From assembly GCA_008802785.1 (NCBI GenBank), contig VUYT01000019.1, positions 343,039 to 407,038 on the forward strand: a stretch of 64,000 nt of DNA. Direction: 5' to 3'. A model generated the notes under the pieces. That model worked only from the letters and a program-made list of their open reading frames with translations, ran no database searches and was not told the origin of the DNA. This DNA is from Symmetrospora coprosmae. Lineage: Eukaryota > Basidiomycota > Cystobasidiomycetes > Symmetrosporaceae. The number at the start of each line of letters is the position of its first letter. The stretch's first letter is position 1. The position numbers and the translations under genes are program-made. Shown in pieces: positions 1 through 9,658 of the stretch.

Positions 1-276
1 AGTGACCCGAAGTCATCGAAGAGCTCAGCAGAACTCGTCCCAAGACTGCTTGCAGGACGGGTGCTCCGAGGGCCCCGACCTTCCCGTCACGTGCGACCGG
101 CTAACATCGGGTCGCAATCAAACCGGCTGCAATGGGTGCCCCGACTCGGAGGATGCTCGTCTACTATATGATACAGTACAACACGAGACGATGATGTACA
201 GTAGTGGGCGGGGGCAGAGTTCCTTACCGCCGGTAAGCCCAGCCGCCGCGTCGAGGCCTGTCTGCTAAGTAGATCC
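1..276. other. Left-edge sequence, no gene supported
   Basis: An open frame crosses most of this stretch on the plus strand, but its translation looks like no protein I know and shows no splice logic. It is most simply the 3' flank of the minus-strand gene that ends at 277. Confidence 0.4.
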
Positions 277-1282
277 TTACCCGCCAACACCTCTCATTCT
301 CTCGATGGACGTCTGATACTTGCCGCTGCCCTGGACGACAGTTAGCGTGTCCATCCACCGAGTCGACGGGTCGCCCTTCTCGTTGTACTCGGTGATGGGA
401 TACGTGCACGCTGCGAGGCCAGACCTCTCGTAGTTGATATAGATGGATTCCCAGTTGCCGGCAGGGGCGTCATACAACTCGTGCATGCTGTTTGTAATGC
501 TCAAGGTCAGCACTACCTCCGTTCGTCAAGCTCTGTCAATGATTTTCAGGCCCGCTCACAGTCCCAGATGCGGATACTGCTGGACGGTTGCATTCCACCA
601 AGTCACTGCGTCCATGTGCGTCTTGCTGTGCGCAAAACGATGACAGGTCTCATAGTCTTGGAAGTAAAAGACGTTGACGAGTTCGGATGAGCTCGTAGAG
701 TCGCCGGCGCTGAAGTAGCTCTTTGCCCCGCGAAAGCCAAAGTGCTCCGCGTTCGCCTCGAGGTCGACCGCCATCCTCCGGAAGTGGACAGCCACCTCTC
801 GAGCTCCTGGTGCGAGCATGCCGAGTGGACTATACGTTTTACTGGCTTGATCAGCTTTTCGGGAGTCGTTTCGGATCCGTGAACGCGCGCCCTCACTGGT
901 GAATCCGAAACCCAAGGAGAAGCACACAGACGCCTCCATCACCATGCTTTTCCTTGTCGCGGTCGATGAGCGCCGATGTCTTGGTATCGATAGACCGGGC
1001 AGATGAACCGCTCTGCGGCTTGCGTCCATCGTACTGGGATGCGTTGGAGATGAACCGGGCAAGGGCAAGCCCCGCAAGGAGCCAGGTGGGGAAGGCGATG
1101 CGCGCAGGGCTGTACGGAAGAGTGACAAAAAGGATGCTCTGCAGCAGAGCGCCGAAGAGGAGCCAGCTGGACAACGGCAGCTGCGAGCGTATGTAGTTGT
1201 GCACGAAGATCAGGCCGGCAGAGCGGTCACGCGGGTCAATTTGGGATCCGGGTCTGCTGTGGATGGTGGAGGGGGAGGGCAT
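277..1282 (-). CDS. DUF4188 family protein
   Basis: Three-exon model, complement of 277..487, 560..841 and 897..1282, giving 292 aa. The N-terminal ~95 residues carry hydrophobic segments (around SSWLLFGALLQSILFVTL and WLLAGLALARFI) that look membrane-associated. The rest matches the DUF4188 (monooxygenase-like, ferredoxin-fold) family: a GFRI strand, a PLGMLAPG turn, a central VFYFQDYETCHRFAHS segment with WW, and a C-terminal block with HELYDAPAGNWESIYINY and a conserved Gly-Leu. Both introns use GTGAG donors and remove in-frame stops, and the joins restore the family pattern exactly. The family is often listed as monooxygenase-like, but no substrate can be given from sequence. It is transcribed divergently from the CHY gene. 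Family assignment is firm; function is unknown. Confidence 0.82.
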
Positions 1283-1903
1283 GGTGCTGGGGCGGGCACA
1301 AGACGTGCTGTCGCGTTGGACTATGTAGTATCTAAGTGTGGTCAGTAGTTAGAACTCCTGGAATAGGAAGCTTGGTGCGAGCTTGAGACCTGAGGTACGG
1401 AGACCGCGTCGGCTCCAGCTCGGCTCTGGAAGCGCAGGGGCCGCTCGAGTGCCTCACCGAGGAAAGGGCATCTCGCAGCGAGATGAGAGCATCAGCGAGC
1501 GAGGCAACTCAAGAGCGTATAGTCGGTGGCCGGCGTGTGATCATCAAGGAGGCTGTCTGATCCAATGTGCCTGTGTAGCTGTGTGTCCTTGAGCCTGACT
1601 AGCTGTCTTGATGTGTCAGGTCTTTCGTACAGCGTGCGCCCGCCCTGCGAGCTTTCGCGAGCTCCACCACGGATGGCTGCACGGTCAGAACCACGAGACG
1701 CCGACCCCCTCTAGACCGTTGTAAATTGCAGAAATGCTTTGTAGCATGGTCGTATTTGCTCGAATTGGCGAAAACAGAAGCGAGAAGGGTGCGCCCACAG
1801 GCCAGGCCCACCTCGTAAACGCGTCTCTGCATCCTTCGCCCCTCTTTATTCGCCCTTCGTACACAGCGATAACACCAACAGCAGCAGCGTATACAGCTCA
1901 GGC
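1283..1903. promoter_or_regulatory. Divergent intergenic region
   Basis: About 620 nt between the minus-strand DUF4188 start and the plus-strand CHY gene. It should hold both promoters. I see no clear TATA box, RNA gene or conserved ORF in it. Confidence 0.4.
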
Positions 1904-1908
1904 ATGTG
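1904..1908 (+). other. 5-nt first coding exon of CHY gene
   Basis: ATG plus two bases, followed by a GTGCGG donor. The next exon begins with the single base completing Cys2 and then KHILNAQ. Confidence 0.7.
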
Positions 1909-2810
1909 GTGCGGCTCCTTGATCTCTCATCTGACTGCACGAGCATGTTTGGCATTCGCTGACTCTTGCTTGCTGGCCTCTCCTCAGCAAGCACATCCTG
2001 AACGCTCAAGCGTCCATGTTGGTCCTGCCGGTCACCCGTACAGCAAGAAGGTGCATAAGACTGACTCCTGATGCCGTAATGCCGTTATAGCCGAGCACCC
2101 TGCTGCCAGAAGTGGTTCGACGTGCGCTTCCCCTTGCCGCTCCCGGGCCACAACTTGGCCTCCTGCAGCCCTCGCTGACATGGACGCGCCCGCGATGCAC
2201 ACAGTGCCCACAATGCCACGCTGAGCAGATGGAGCACCCGCTCCGACGTGACATCGAGATGGTCTTTGCGTGCAAGAAGTGCAAGAAGACATTCCGGAAG
2301 GACATGACGGTCTATGACGATTCGGACGAGTACTGCCCGCACTGTGACAACCACTACGTGCGTCTACATGGGTCACTGCGGGAGATGGAGGCCCTGCGAT
2401 CTGTCATCGGACTCGTTTCTGATCGTTCCCGAGTTGATGCGAGCGCAGGTCGTGGAAGCCAAGATCCCGCAAGCCATGCTCGTAGCGGAAGGCGAGGATT
2501 CGCGCAAGGACAGCCGGTAAGCTCATCGCCTCGTTACGGTGCTGTCAGCGCGCACCATCTGACCGTTCGTCAACCCCTCGATTGCTCATGCTGCGATTGC
2601 GACGCCAGGATGCTTCGCGATGACCGTGTCGAAGAACAGCGGATGAAAGGCCTGCAAGAGTCATTGCGGGAACTGGACGATCTGATGGCAGAGTGCGTCT
2701 ATGCGTTGTTCCACAATACTTCGGGACTTCCATTGACTCCTCACGCCGCTCGCAGCGAGGTCAAGCTCGACCAGCGTCCACCGCCGAAGCAGCAAGAAGC
2801 GGAGCAGTAG
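1904..2810 (+). CDS. CHY-type zinc-finger protein
   Basis: Six coding exons: 1904..1908, 1988..2017, 2091..2121, 2205..2357, 2449..2516, 2609..2810; 162 aa. The spliced protein begins MCKHILNAQASIRAPCC and continues with CPQCHAEQMEHPL, a CKKCKK pair and CPHCDNHY. This is the CHY zinc-finger arrangement (CKH..CC..CxxCH..HPL..CxxC..CPHC) common to fungal CHY proteins and related to yeast Hot13, which acts on small Tim proteins in the mitochondrial intermembrane space. A C-terminal helical acidic stretch follows an SRMLRDDRV motif typical of the fungal family. The first coding exon is only 5 nt (ATG plus TG). It is required because the Cys codon of MCKH is split by the intron. The second intron has a weak GTTGGT donor, chosen because it restores QASIRAPCC. 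Role inferred: zinc-binding chaperone or redox factor. Confidence 0.82.
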
Positions 2811-3365
2811 CCCTCCGAGTCGGACTCTCTGACCTGGCCCGCACGATACCCTGTCGTTACCGTACCCTTGCGCTGCATTGCATGGCGTCCCCTCTCTGCC
2901 CCGTTGTCAACGCACGCAGAAGGCACTCTGGCGGACGTGTGCCGGCTCTCGGACAGCAAGCGCTCGGCTTCTCCGAAGTCGCACCTCCCTTCCCCTTGGT
3001 CCTCGCATCGCTTCTTCTCTTTGCGCATGCGACTTTGGCGTGCTTTGCCCTGGTCGCTGGCTTGTCAAAGCTTTGGCCTTCTGCGTGTCCGGACGACCGC
3101 TAGCCCTGTCGTGCGGCAAGTGTGCCTGCCTGCGGAGCATTTGCAGCAGCGGGGCGAGAGATGGCGTCCGGACCCTGTTGCTGCCCTTCTCTGGCCTGCT
3201 CCTCTCGCACGACCTGCAGGAAGGTGACTCTCTGCACCATAATTGCTTGACGTCGTCTCTCTTTGGCATCCTTCCCATCCTTGTTGAATCGTCAACAGTC
3301 GCCGGGCGGCAGAACCCCCATCTGTCTCTCAGCGCTTTGTTCTGACAGGGCGCCACCACTGACCC
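2811..3365. other. CHY 3' flank and PKA leader region
   Basis: About 555 nt, C/T-rich toward its end, without a conserved ORF. Upstream ATGs (for example near 2882) precede the PKA start, so if transcription starts early the PKA mRNA would have a long leader with upstream ORFs. Confidence 0.35.
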
Positions 3366-6210
3366 ATGCAAGGCACGCTTGGAGGGTTCAGCAGCAGCAG
3401 CAGCAGCACGGCCGTCTTCAGCCCTCCTCCTGCGTACTCCATCCCGGCTCCGTCTCGCAGCAAGAGGCACCGCTCCCCTGAAGCTGCCGCCGCTGCTGCA
3501 TCGCCACAGCACAAGACAGTCCAGTCGCCGTCCTCGCGGGACAGGGCGGCGAGTAGCAGCAGCACGACGACGACGATAGCGCAGCAGCTGTCGCTCTCGC
3601 CGCCAACAGCCGCAACGGAAGCGGGACTGTCGCCAATGGTCGCGCAGGGGAGTGCCACCCGGCCATCACATGCTGGAGGAGTGGCCGCCTCGAGCTCCGT
3701 CGGCCCTTCGTCGTCTTCTGCCGTCTTCGGGCGAGCTACGGCGAGCAAAGGCGGAGGGGGTGTCGCCGCAGGAGGAGCAGGAGCGGCAATGGGCCACTCT
3801 CGCTCTGCAACGACGGGCAGTGCTCATCTGCTCCAGCACAACCAGCAAACACCGTCATCGACGACGACCTCGTCTGGCGGATTCGCCCCTATCCTGCAGC
3901 ACCAGCAGCAGTACAGCGGCAACGGCAGCAATAAGGGGTCAACGGGAACGGGCTCCGGGTCCGTCGGGAGCTCATACGACGGCACGAATGGCAGCGGGAG
4001 CATCTACAGCTTGAACCAGCCCCTCGTGGCCTCTTCGTCCTCGTCCCTGGGTGGCATGCCAACAATGGCGTCCGCTTCATCGTCGGCTGCCTCGACACCT
4101 TCGTCCGCCGTCCCTGGAGGGCTGGGCATGGTCATCCAGGGCCATGCATACACCTCGCCATCGCCCAGCCAGCAGCAGCAGCAACAACAGTACATGCAGC
4201 AGCAGCAGGCGCATGTGCAGCAGATTTACCAGGCAGCACCCGCCCAATCTTCTTCGTCACTGTATAACCAGCCCTACGGGTACGCCCCCGGGCTGCCAGC
4301 AACCTCATCCACCACCTCCGTCTACCACAGTGCGCCCAATAATAACGGCACCTCAGCGGCGCTCGCCTCCTCTCCTCAGATGCAGCAGTACATCGGCACG
4401 AGTGGCAGCGCCGGCGGCGGCGGTGTCACCTCCGTGCCGTACGGCGCAATGAGCGCGCCAAATGTCCGCCGCTCCATCGCAACGCACTCCGCCAGCGGAT
4501 CCAGCTATCAATCGGCCACCAACAGCCCGATGCCTGGTGTATCAGGACAAGGCTCCTCGGGTCGGGGCAGCGATGACTTTGGGCCCGGCACCGCCTTCAT
4601 GAGCCCTGTCCAGCCGGGTTCATCCTCCTCCACCGCCGCGACGTCCACGTTCATTGACCCAATGTCGCGTCCAGTAGGCGCAGGTGGCTTCACGTCTGGC
4701 AAGCAGCAGCAGCAGCAGCAGCAGCAGGCGCATGGTTACAGTCAGCAGGCACATCCTCAACAACAACAACAACAACAACCACATCAGCAGGCCGGTCAGC
4801 ACTGGAGCGCGACCCAGCATCAGCCACAGCCACAACAGCAACAGCAGCAGCAGCAGCCAATACAACATCCTCAACCAGTCCCGCATCCTTCGCATATGGG
4901 CGCTGGAGCTGGGCCGGCACCCGGCATGGTCTATACGGCGAGCGATGCCTCCTCTACTGCACAGCCGTACTTTGCACCCAGCGCTCAGGATTATCAGTCT
5001 ATCGTAGATCAGATCATGGCGCAGAGCCGCAAAGGGAGCGATTATGGCTTGGAGCTCGGGGACTTTGAGATGCTGGACACTCTGGGTGAGTATCGCCGAA
5101 TTGCTGCCAATTCGGAACTTTACGGCATGAGCTGACCGCTTGATGCATCCAGGCACGGGCACGTTTGGGAGGGTCCTCTTGGTCCGCCTCACGCCGAAGC
5201 CAGGGCAGACGTCGCCTTTACCAGCAGGGATGCCGGCGTACTTTGCCATGAAGGTGCTCACGAAGACGGAGGTGGTGCGGCTGAAACAGGTCGAGCACAT
5301 CAATTGCGAACGCTCCATTCTGGGCGCGGTGGACCATGTCGGGATCGTAAACCTGTTCTGCACGTTCCAGGACAGCATGAACATCTACATGCTGCTCGAG
5401 TTTGTTCAGGGCGGCGAGCTATTCTCGCACCTGCGGCGAGCGGTGCGATTTAGTGCCGATGTCTCGCGCTTCTATGCGGCAAACATCATCCTCGTCCTCG
5501 AGTACCTCCACAACCGCAACCTCATATACCGCGACCTCAAACCCGAGAATCTCCTCCTCGACTCGACAGGCTACCTCAAAGTGACCGACTTTGGCTTTGC
5601 CAAGTATGTGCCTGACCGCACATTTACCCTGTGCGGTACGCCAGAATACCTCGCGCCAGAGATCATCAATTCTGCTGGGCATGGGAAAGCGGCAGACTGG
5701 TGGGCTTTTGGCGTGCTTCTCTTCGAGATGCTTTGCGGTTACGTGAGTTTGCTCTGCGCTGCCTGCTCTGGAAGACTCTGCTCTACAAGTCCGCTAATAT
5801 ACCCTCCCCCTTTCCCATCGCAGCCCCCGTTCTTCGACGAAAGCCCCTGGGGCATCTACGAGAAGATTCTAGCTGGCAACTTCAGCTTCCCTCCGCATGT
5901 GGACCCAGTCGCGCGCGATCTTATCCGGCGGCTGCTGAGCTCTGACCGGAGCAAGCGGCTGGGCAACCTGCGGAACGGGGCGCTGGACGTCAAGAACCAT
6001 CACTGGTTCGAAGGAGTCGAGTGGGGCCTCGTCGAAAGTCGGGCCATCCCGGCGCCCATCATCCCGCGCATCAAGAGTACGGGAGACTCGCAGAACTTTG
6101 AGCGATACCCGTCCATTCCCATCGAGAGCCTGCCTGGCCTTGCAAGGGCAAAGGGCTTCCTCGTCAAGGAGGAGCCGGACCCGTACGAGCACCTCTTTAC
6201 GAACTTTTAA
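3366..6210 (+). CDS. cAMP-dependent protein kinase catalytic subunit
   Basis: Exons 3366..5085, 5153..5742 and 5824..6210; 898 aa. Residues 1-565 are low-complexity Ser/Gly/Ala sequence with many Gln runs. The kinase domain then follows with a GTGTFGRV glycine loop (about 574-581), the AMK lysine at about 607, YRDLKPEN with catalytic Asp about 701, DFGFAK (about 719), CGTPEYLAPE in the activation segment and an FTNF C-terminal hydrophobic motif. This is the AGC-family PKA signature. Intron 2 is 81 nt and in frame; it is removed because the kinase consensus CGYPPFFDE is restored. PKA phosphorylates targets after cAMP frees it from its regulatory subunit and controls growth, dimorphism and virulence in basidiomycetes. 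The N-terminus is far longer than the ~350 aa animal enzyme. PKA is the best call; another AGC kinase is unlikely given the FxxF end. Confidence 0.93.
4171..4215 (+). repeat. CAG/CAA tract in PKA exon 1
   Basis: Imperfect CAG/CAA repeats encoding glutamine runs. Further tracts lie at about 4704-4731 (CAG), 4757-4786 (CAA) and 4832-4858 (CAA/CAG). An AGC/CAG tract at about 3390-3408 encodes serine in the reading frame. Confidence 0.8.
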
Positions 6211-6603
6211 AAGGGAGCGACGTTGAAGGGTATACCACCATCGTTATCGGCATGCCCACTTAAGCTCTTATACTCCCTCGTGGTATGTGTGTCGTGTTTC
6301 TCGAGCAAGCTGCATAATGGTGTCTGTGATCGTAAAGAGGGGATACCCAAGCGTTTGGTCTGCACTATAGAAGAAATGTACGCCGTAGTCTGTCAGTCTG
6401 GGATGTATTCTGCTATGCAGGACCGTATGCGATGGCTGCATCTGCGGTCTGCGTCTCCTCCTCGTTGCCACGCGTGCCTCCTGGTCACCCGGGGCAGCAG
6501 CGCTCGGACAGGGCCGCGTACTCGCCAGGCCCGCAGGCGCATCATCCAAACCATCTCGGTCACACGCCAATACCCAGAAAGGTCACTGCACGCGTTCACA
6601 ACC
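6211..6603. other. PKA 3' flank and proteasome gene promoter
   Basis: 393 nt between same-strand genes. No conserved ORF or RNA gene recognised. Confidence 0.4.
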
Positions 6604-8036
6604 ATGTCACGATCATACGACAGAGGTGAGTGCGATGACGCGCGTCCCCTGCTTCTGCCAACAGCAGCTGCAGCTGCAGATGCGGCCCTGGGCGCCCGGC
6701 GGCACCTGCTGAAATGATGACGCTGGCAGCCCTGACCGTCTTCAGCCCGACGGGTCAGCTGTTCCAGGTGAGGCTGAGGCGAGGAAGCGAGCACCTACTC
6801 AGCTGGACTGACTGGCTGGCTGGCTGGCTGTTCTCTGCCCCGTGGATCCCAATTTCCAGGTCGAGTACGCACTCGAGGCCGTCAAGAAGGGCACATGTGC
6901 CGTGCGTGCCGTGCCGCTCACTGACACACGACAGCAGGCAACTAGACCGCAATGGCTAACGATATGGGCCTCTTTGCTGAACAATCACCCATAGGTCGGC
7001 GTCAAGGGCAAGGACGCGGTGGTGCTGGGCGTCGAGAAGAAGTCCCTCCTTCAGCTGCAGGACCCGCGAACAGTCCGCAAGATTGCCATGCTCGATGAGC
7101 ACGTCTGCGTTGCTTTCGCCGGTGGGTGACTGCGCGTCTGCGTTCGCTACGCAGAGCTGCACCGCGCAGTACTGAAACGCTTAAAGCTGACGCACGCTCC
7201 CCCACTGTCTCGCCTGCACAGGTCTGACTGCAGACGCACGTATCCTCATCGACAAGGCCCGGATAGAGTGCCAGTCGCATAGGCTCACTGTCGAGGACCC
7301 CGTAACGGTCGAATACATTACGCGACACATCGCGGGCATCCAGCAAAAGTACACGCAGTCTGGTGGAGTCCGGCCGTTCGGTATCGCCACCCTCGTCATT
7401 GGCTTTGATGCGAACGAGGACATTCCGAGATTGTACCTCACCGAGCCCAGCGGCATCTTCTCTGCATGGAAGGTGGGTCCTATCACATCCGCTGTGCTTG
7501 ATTGCACACGGCACTCCAAACTCATTGGCTGAGCGTACACATCACTGCCCGCTGCTGTCCTGCCCCGCTTCCTCGCTCCTTGTCACGCCACTACACAGGC
7601 GAATGCTATCGGTCGCTCAAGCAAGACGGTGCGGGAATTCCTGGAGAAGAACTACAAAGAGGACGCGAGCACGGCAGACACCATCAAGCTTGCTGTAAAG
7701 TCGCTTCTCGAGGTCGTACAGACGGGAGCCAAGAACATCGACATGGCTGTCATGGATGGGCACGGCAGCGTCAGGGTGCGTGGAGCTCTTCGCCTCCAAC
7801 CTCTCCTAGATACGGCGGGAAGTACTGACACTCCCTGCTTTCGCCTTGCTCTCGACATTGCCAATGGTCGTCCCGCTCGCCATGCACAGAACTTGAGCCT
7901 GAAGGAGATCGAGGATGTTGTGGCAGAGATCGAGAAGGAGAAGGAGGCAGAGGCAGAGAAGAAGCGCAACAGACTCGCCGCCACGCAGGCATCGCAGGCT
8001 GCCATGCTTCAGGCCGCTGGTGGCGGATCTGAATGA
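6604..8036 (+). CDS. PRE6: 20S proteasome subunit alpha4 (alpha type-7)
   Basis: Seven exons: 6604..6625, 6730..6767, 6860..6901, 6995..7121, 7222..7472, 7599..7775, 7890..8036; 267 aa. The start [20 protein letters not shown] and [19 protein letters not shown] are the N-terminal alpha-subunit signature. [28 protein letters not shown] and [15 protein letters not shown] match the alpha4/Pre6/PSMA7 branch specifically. The C-terminus is a charged Glu/Lys helix, as in yeast Pre6. Alpha subunits form the outer rings and gate of the 20S core and are not catalytic. Every junction keeps frame and restores conserved sequence. Length is close to the family norm of about 250 aa. Confidence 0.95.
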
Positions 8037-8244
8037 GCGACGTGCGGGCCAAGAGAGCCGCTTCATGTGTATCGACTCGGCAGCATCGCGTGAGAGGCAG
8101 TCAGTGTAATAACATGTGCGATGAAGGCGCTATGTTGACTTGAAGCCATCTGTGCCGCTCGAGATCAGGTCCGGCGAGAGTGGTACTTCCCGCACCGCGA
8201 CCGCCTTTCCCACTTGCCCGCTCTTTGGCATCTTACACCCACCA

Positions 8245-9317
8245 ATGAGTCTCAGCAGCAGCAGCAGCAGCCACAGCGCAAGCAGCACAGGTCGGAGGAT
8301 GATGATGGCCTCACTTGCTTCATCGTCAAGCTGCACATGTAGCTCGTCCACGTCTGCCCTAGCACGGGCTGCCGTGCTCGCGCGCCGCCAATTTCAGAGC
8401 TCAGCACGGCAGAGGAGCGAGAAGGGCAAGGAGGCAGACGCAGCAGCAGCACCGTCGACCTCGTCTCCGCAGCAAGAACACCTTGCAAGCACGCGTGAGT
8501 GTTGCGCAGCAACGGGAGATCGTCTTGCAGGCACTGGGAGGCTGTTCGTCTGCTCTAGCGGACACCGGACACCCGAGCTTATGAGAGCTTGTCGCTCCGT
8601 CTGCCAGCAGCACCACCCTCTTACCCTTTCTCGACCGCCGTGACCTTCCCCACGTCCACGATCCAGCCCAAGCAGGCGTCTGAGCCGTACTCGCTGCTCG
8701 ACCGCGTGAACCGCTCGCTCGTCCTGCCATCGACGGCCGGGTTCAGGGACCTCTTCGCGCGGCGGCACCCCAGGCGCATCCCGCCTGGCTCCATCGTCTC
8801 CGTTGAAACGCACAGCTCGGCCGGTGCGGGTACGGTCCCAGGCAGCAGCGGCTCGACCTCGTCCTTTGCGGGCGTCCTCATGACGGTCAAGCGCCGGCAT
8901 CAGGGCGTTGATAACGCATTCACCGTTCGCGCCAACGTCGGAAAGCCAGGGACGGGGACGGAGGTCCGCTTCGATGTCAACAGCCCGTGGATCAAGGACG
9001 TTACAGTTCTGAAGCCGAATAACGATACGAGGTGAGTTTTCCCGAAACCCCCTGCTGCCTGTGTGCAGCTTCAGAATGCCACAGCCACACTGGGCGAGCT
9101 GATCTGACGCAACTCTCGATCGCCCCCCTTTGACAGACGTGCAAGGGTCTACTACATGCGTCGTTCCGACAAGTATCTGTCTGGCGTGCAGGGAGCCATC
9201 CGCAATTCGATGATTGCAGCCGAAGCTCTGACCAACGAGGCCGGGAGCGCAAAACGGACCAGCCCGCCCAGCAAGAGCAGCAGCAAAAAGAAGGCCAAGA
9301 AGGCAGTGAAGCAATGA
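8245..9317 (+). CDS. Mitochondrial ribosomal protein bL19m
   Basis: Exons 8245..8494, about 8608..9031 and 9137..9317; 284 aa. The alternative acceptor at 8611 changes one residue. The first ~80 residues are Ser/Ala/Arg-rich and fit a mitochondrial targeting sequence. The L19 core follows: IPPGSIVSVET, FAGVLMTVKRR, FTVRANVGKPGTGTEVRF, SPWIKDVTVL and ARVYYMRRSDKY. The tail is Lys/Ser-rich. It belongs to the large mitoribosomal subunit at the intersubunit bridge; the yeast homolog is Img1. The start at 8245 was preferred to an in-frame upstream ATG at 8140 because only the shorter form begins directly with a presequence-like segment. Confidence 0.85.
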
Positions 9318-9658
9318 TGCAGATCTAGGGAGAAGAGACTTGGCGGCCGCAGCACTGCATGTGACGTAGCGATTACTGCAGCGGGAGGTCGGTGAGATGA
9401 CAAGCAAGTTCTGGAATCTTTTACTTCCTGTGCGGCCAACTCCGTGTTACAACAGCAAACGACATCCGTGTCCTCAGGGACTATGTGCAAATACTGCTAA
9501 ACAGGCTATTCTCGCCGGGAATCTCCCTAGAACGATAGTCGCGGAATCAAAGAAGTCTCGAAGGCACCGAACCATGCTGACGGAGTTATGAGTAGAACCT
9601 GTCGCAGGGAGGTTCAGCATCGGCCGGCTACCACGATGGTCAAGCGGGACGGCGGCGC
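9318..9658. other. Convergent 3' flanks
   Basis: 341 nt between the ends of bL19m (+) and IQGAP (-). No gene seen; should hold both polyadenylation regions. Confidence 0.4.

Noticed and set aside
1383-2009. ORFs on both strands in the DUF4188/CHY gap
   Set aside because: The minus-strand ORF overlaps the CHY first exons antisense and neither translation resembles a protein family.
3390-4860. Short direct repeats as a possible CRISPR array
   Set aside because: They are CAG/CAA and AGC trinucleotide runs in a coding exon without spacer structure, and the DNA is eukaryotic.
4620-5384. 254-codon minus-strand ORF opposite the PKA gene
   Set aside because: Its Leu runs are the reverse complement of CAG/CAA repeats, and the plus strand encodes an unmistakable kinase.
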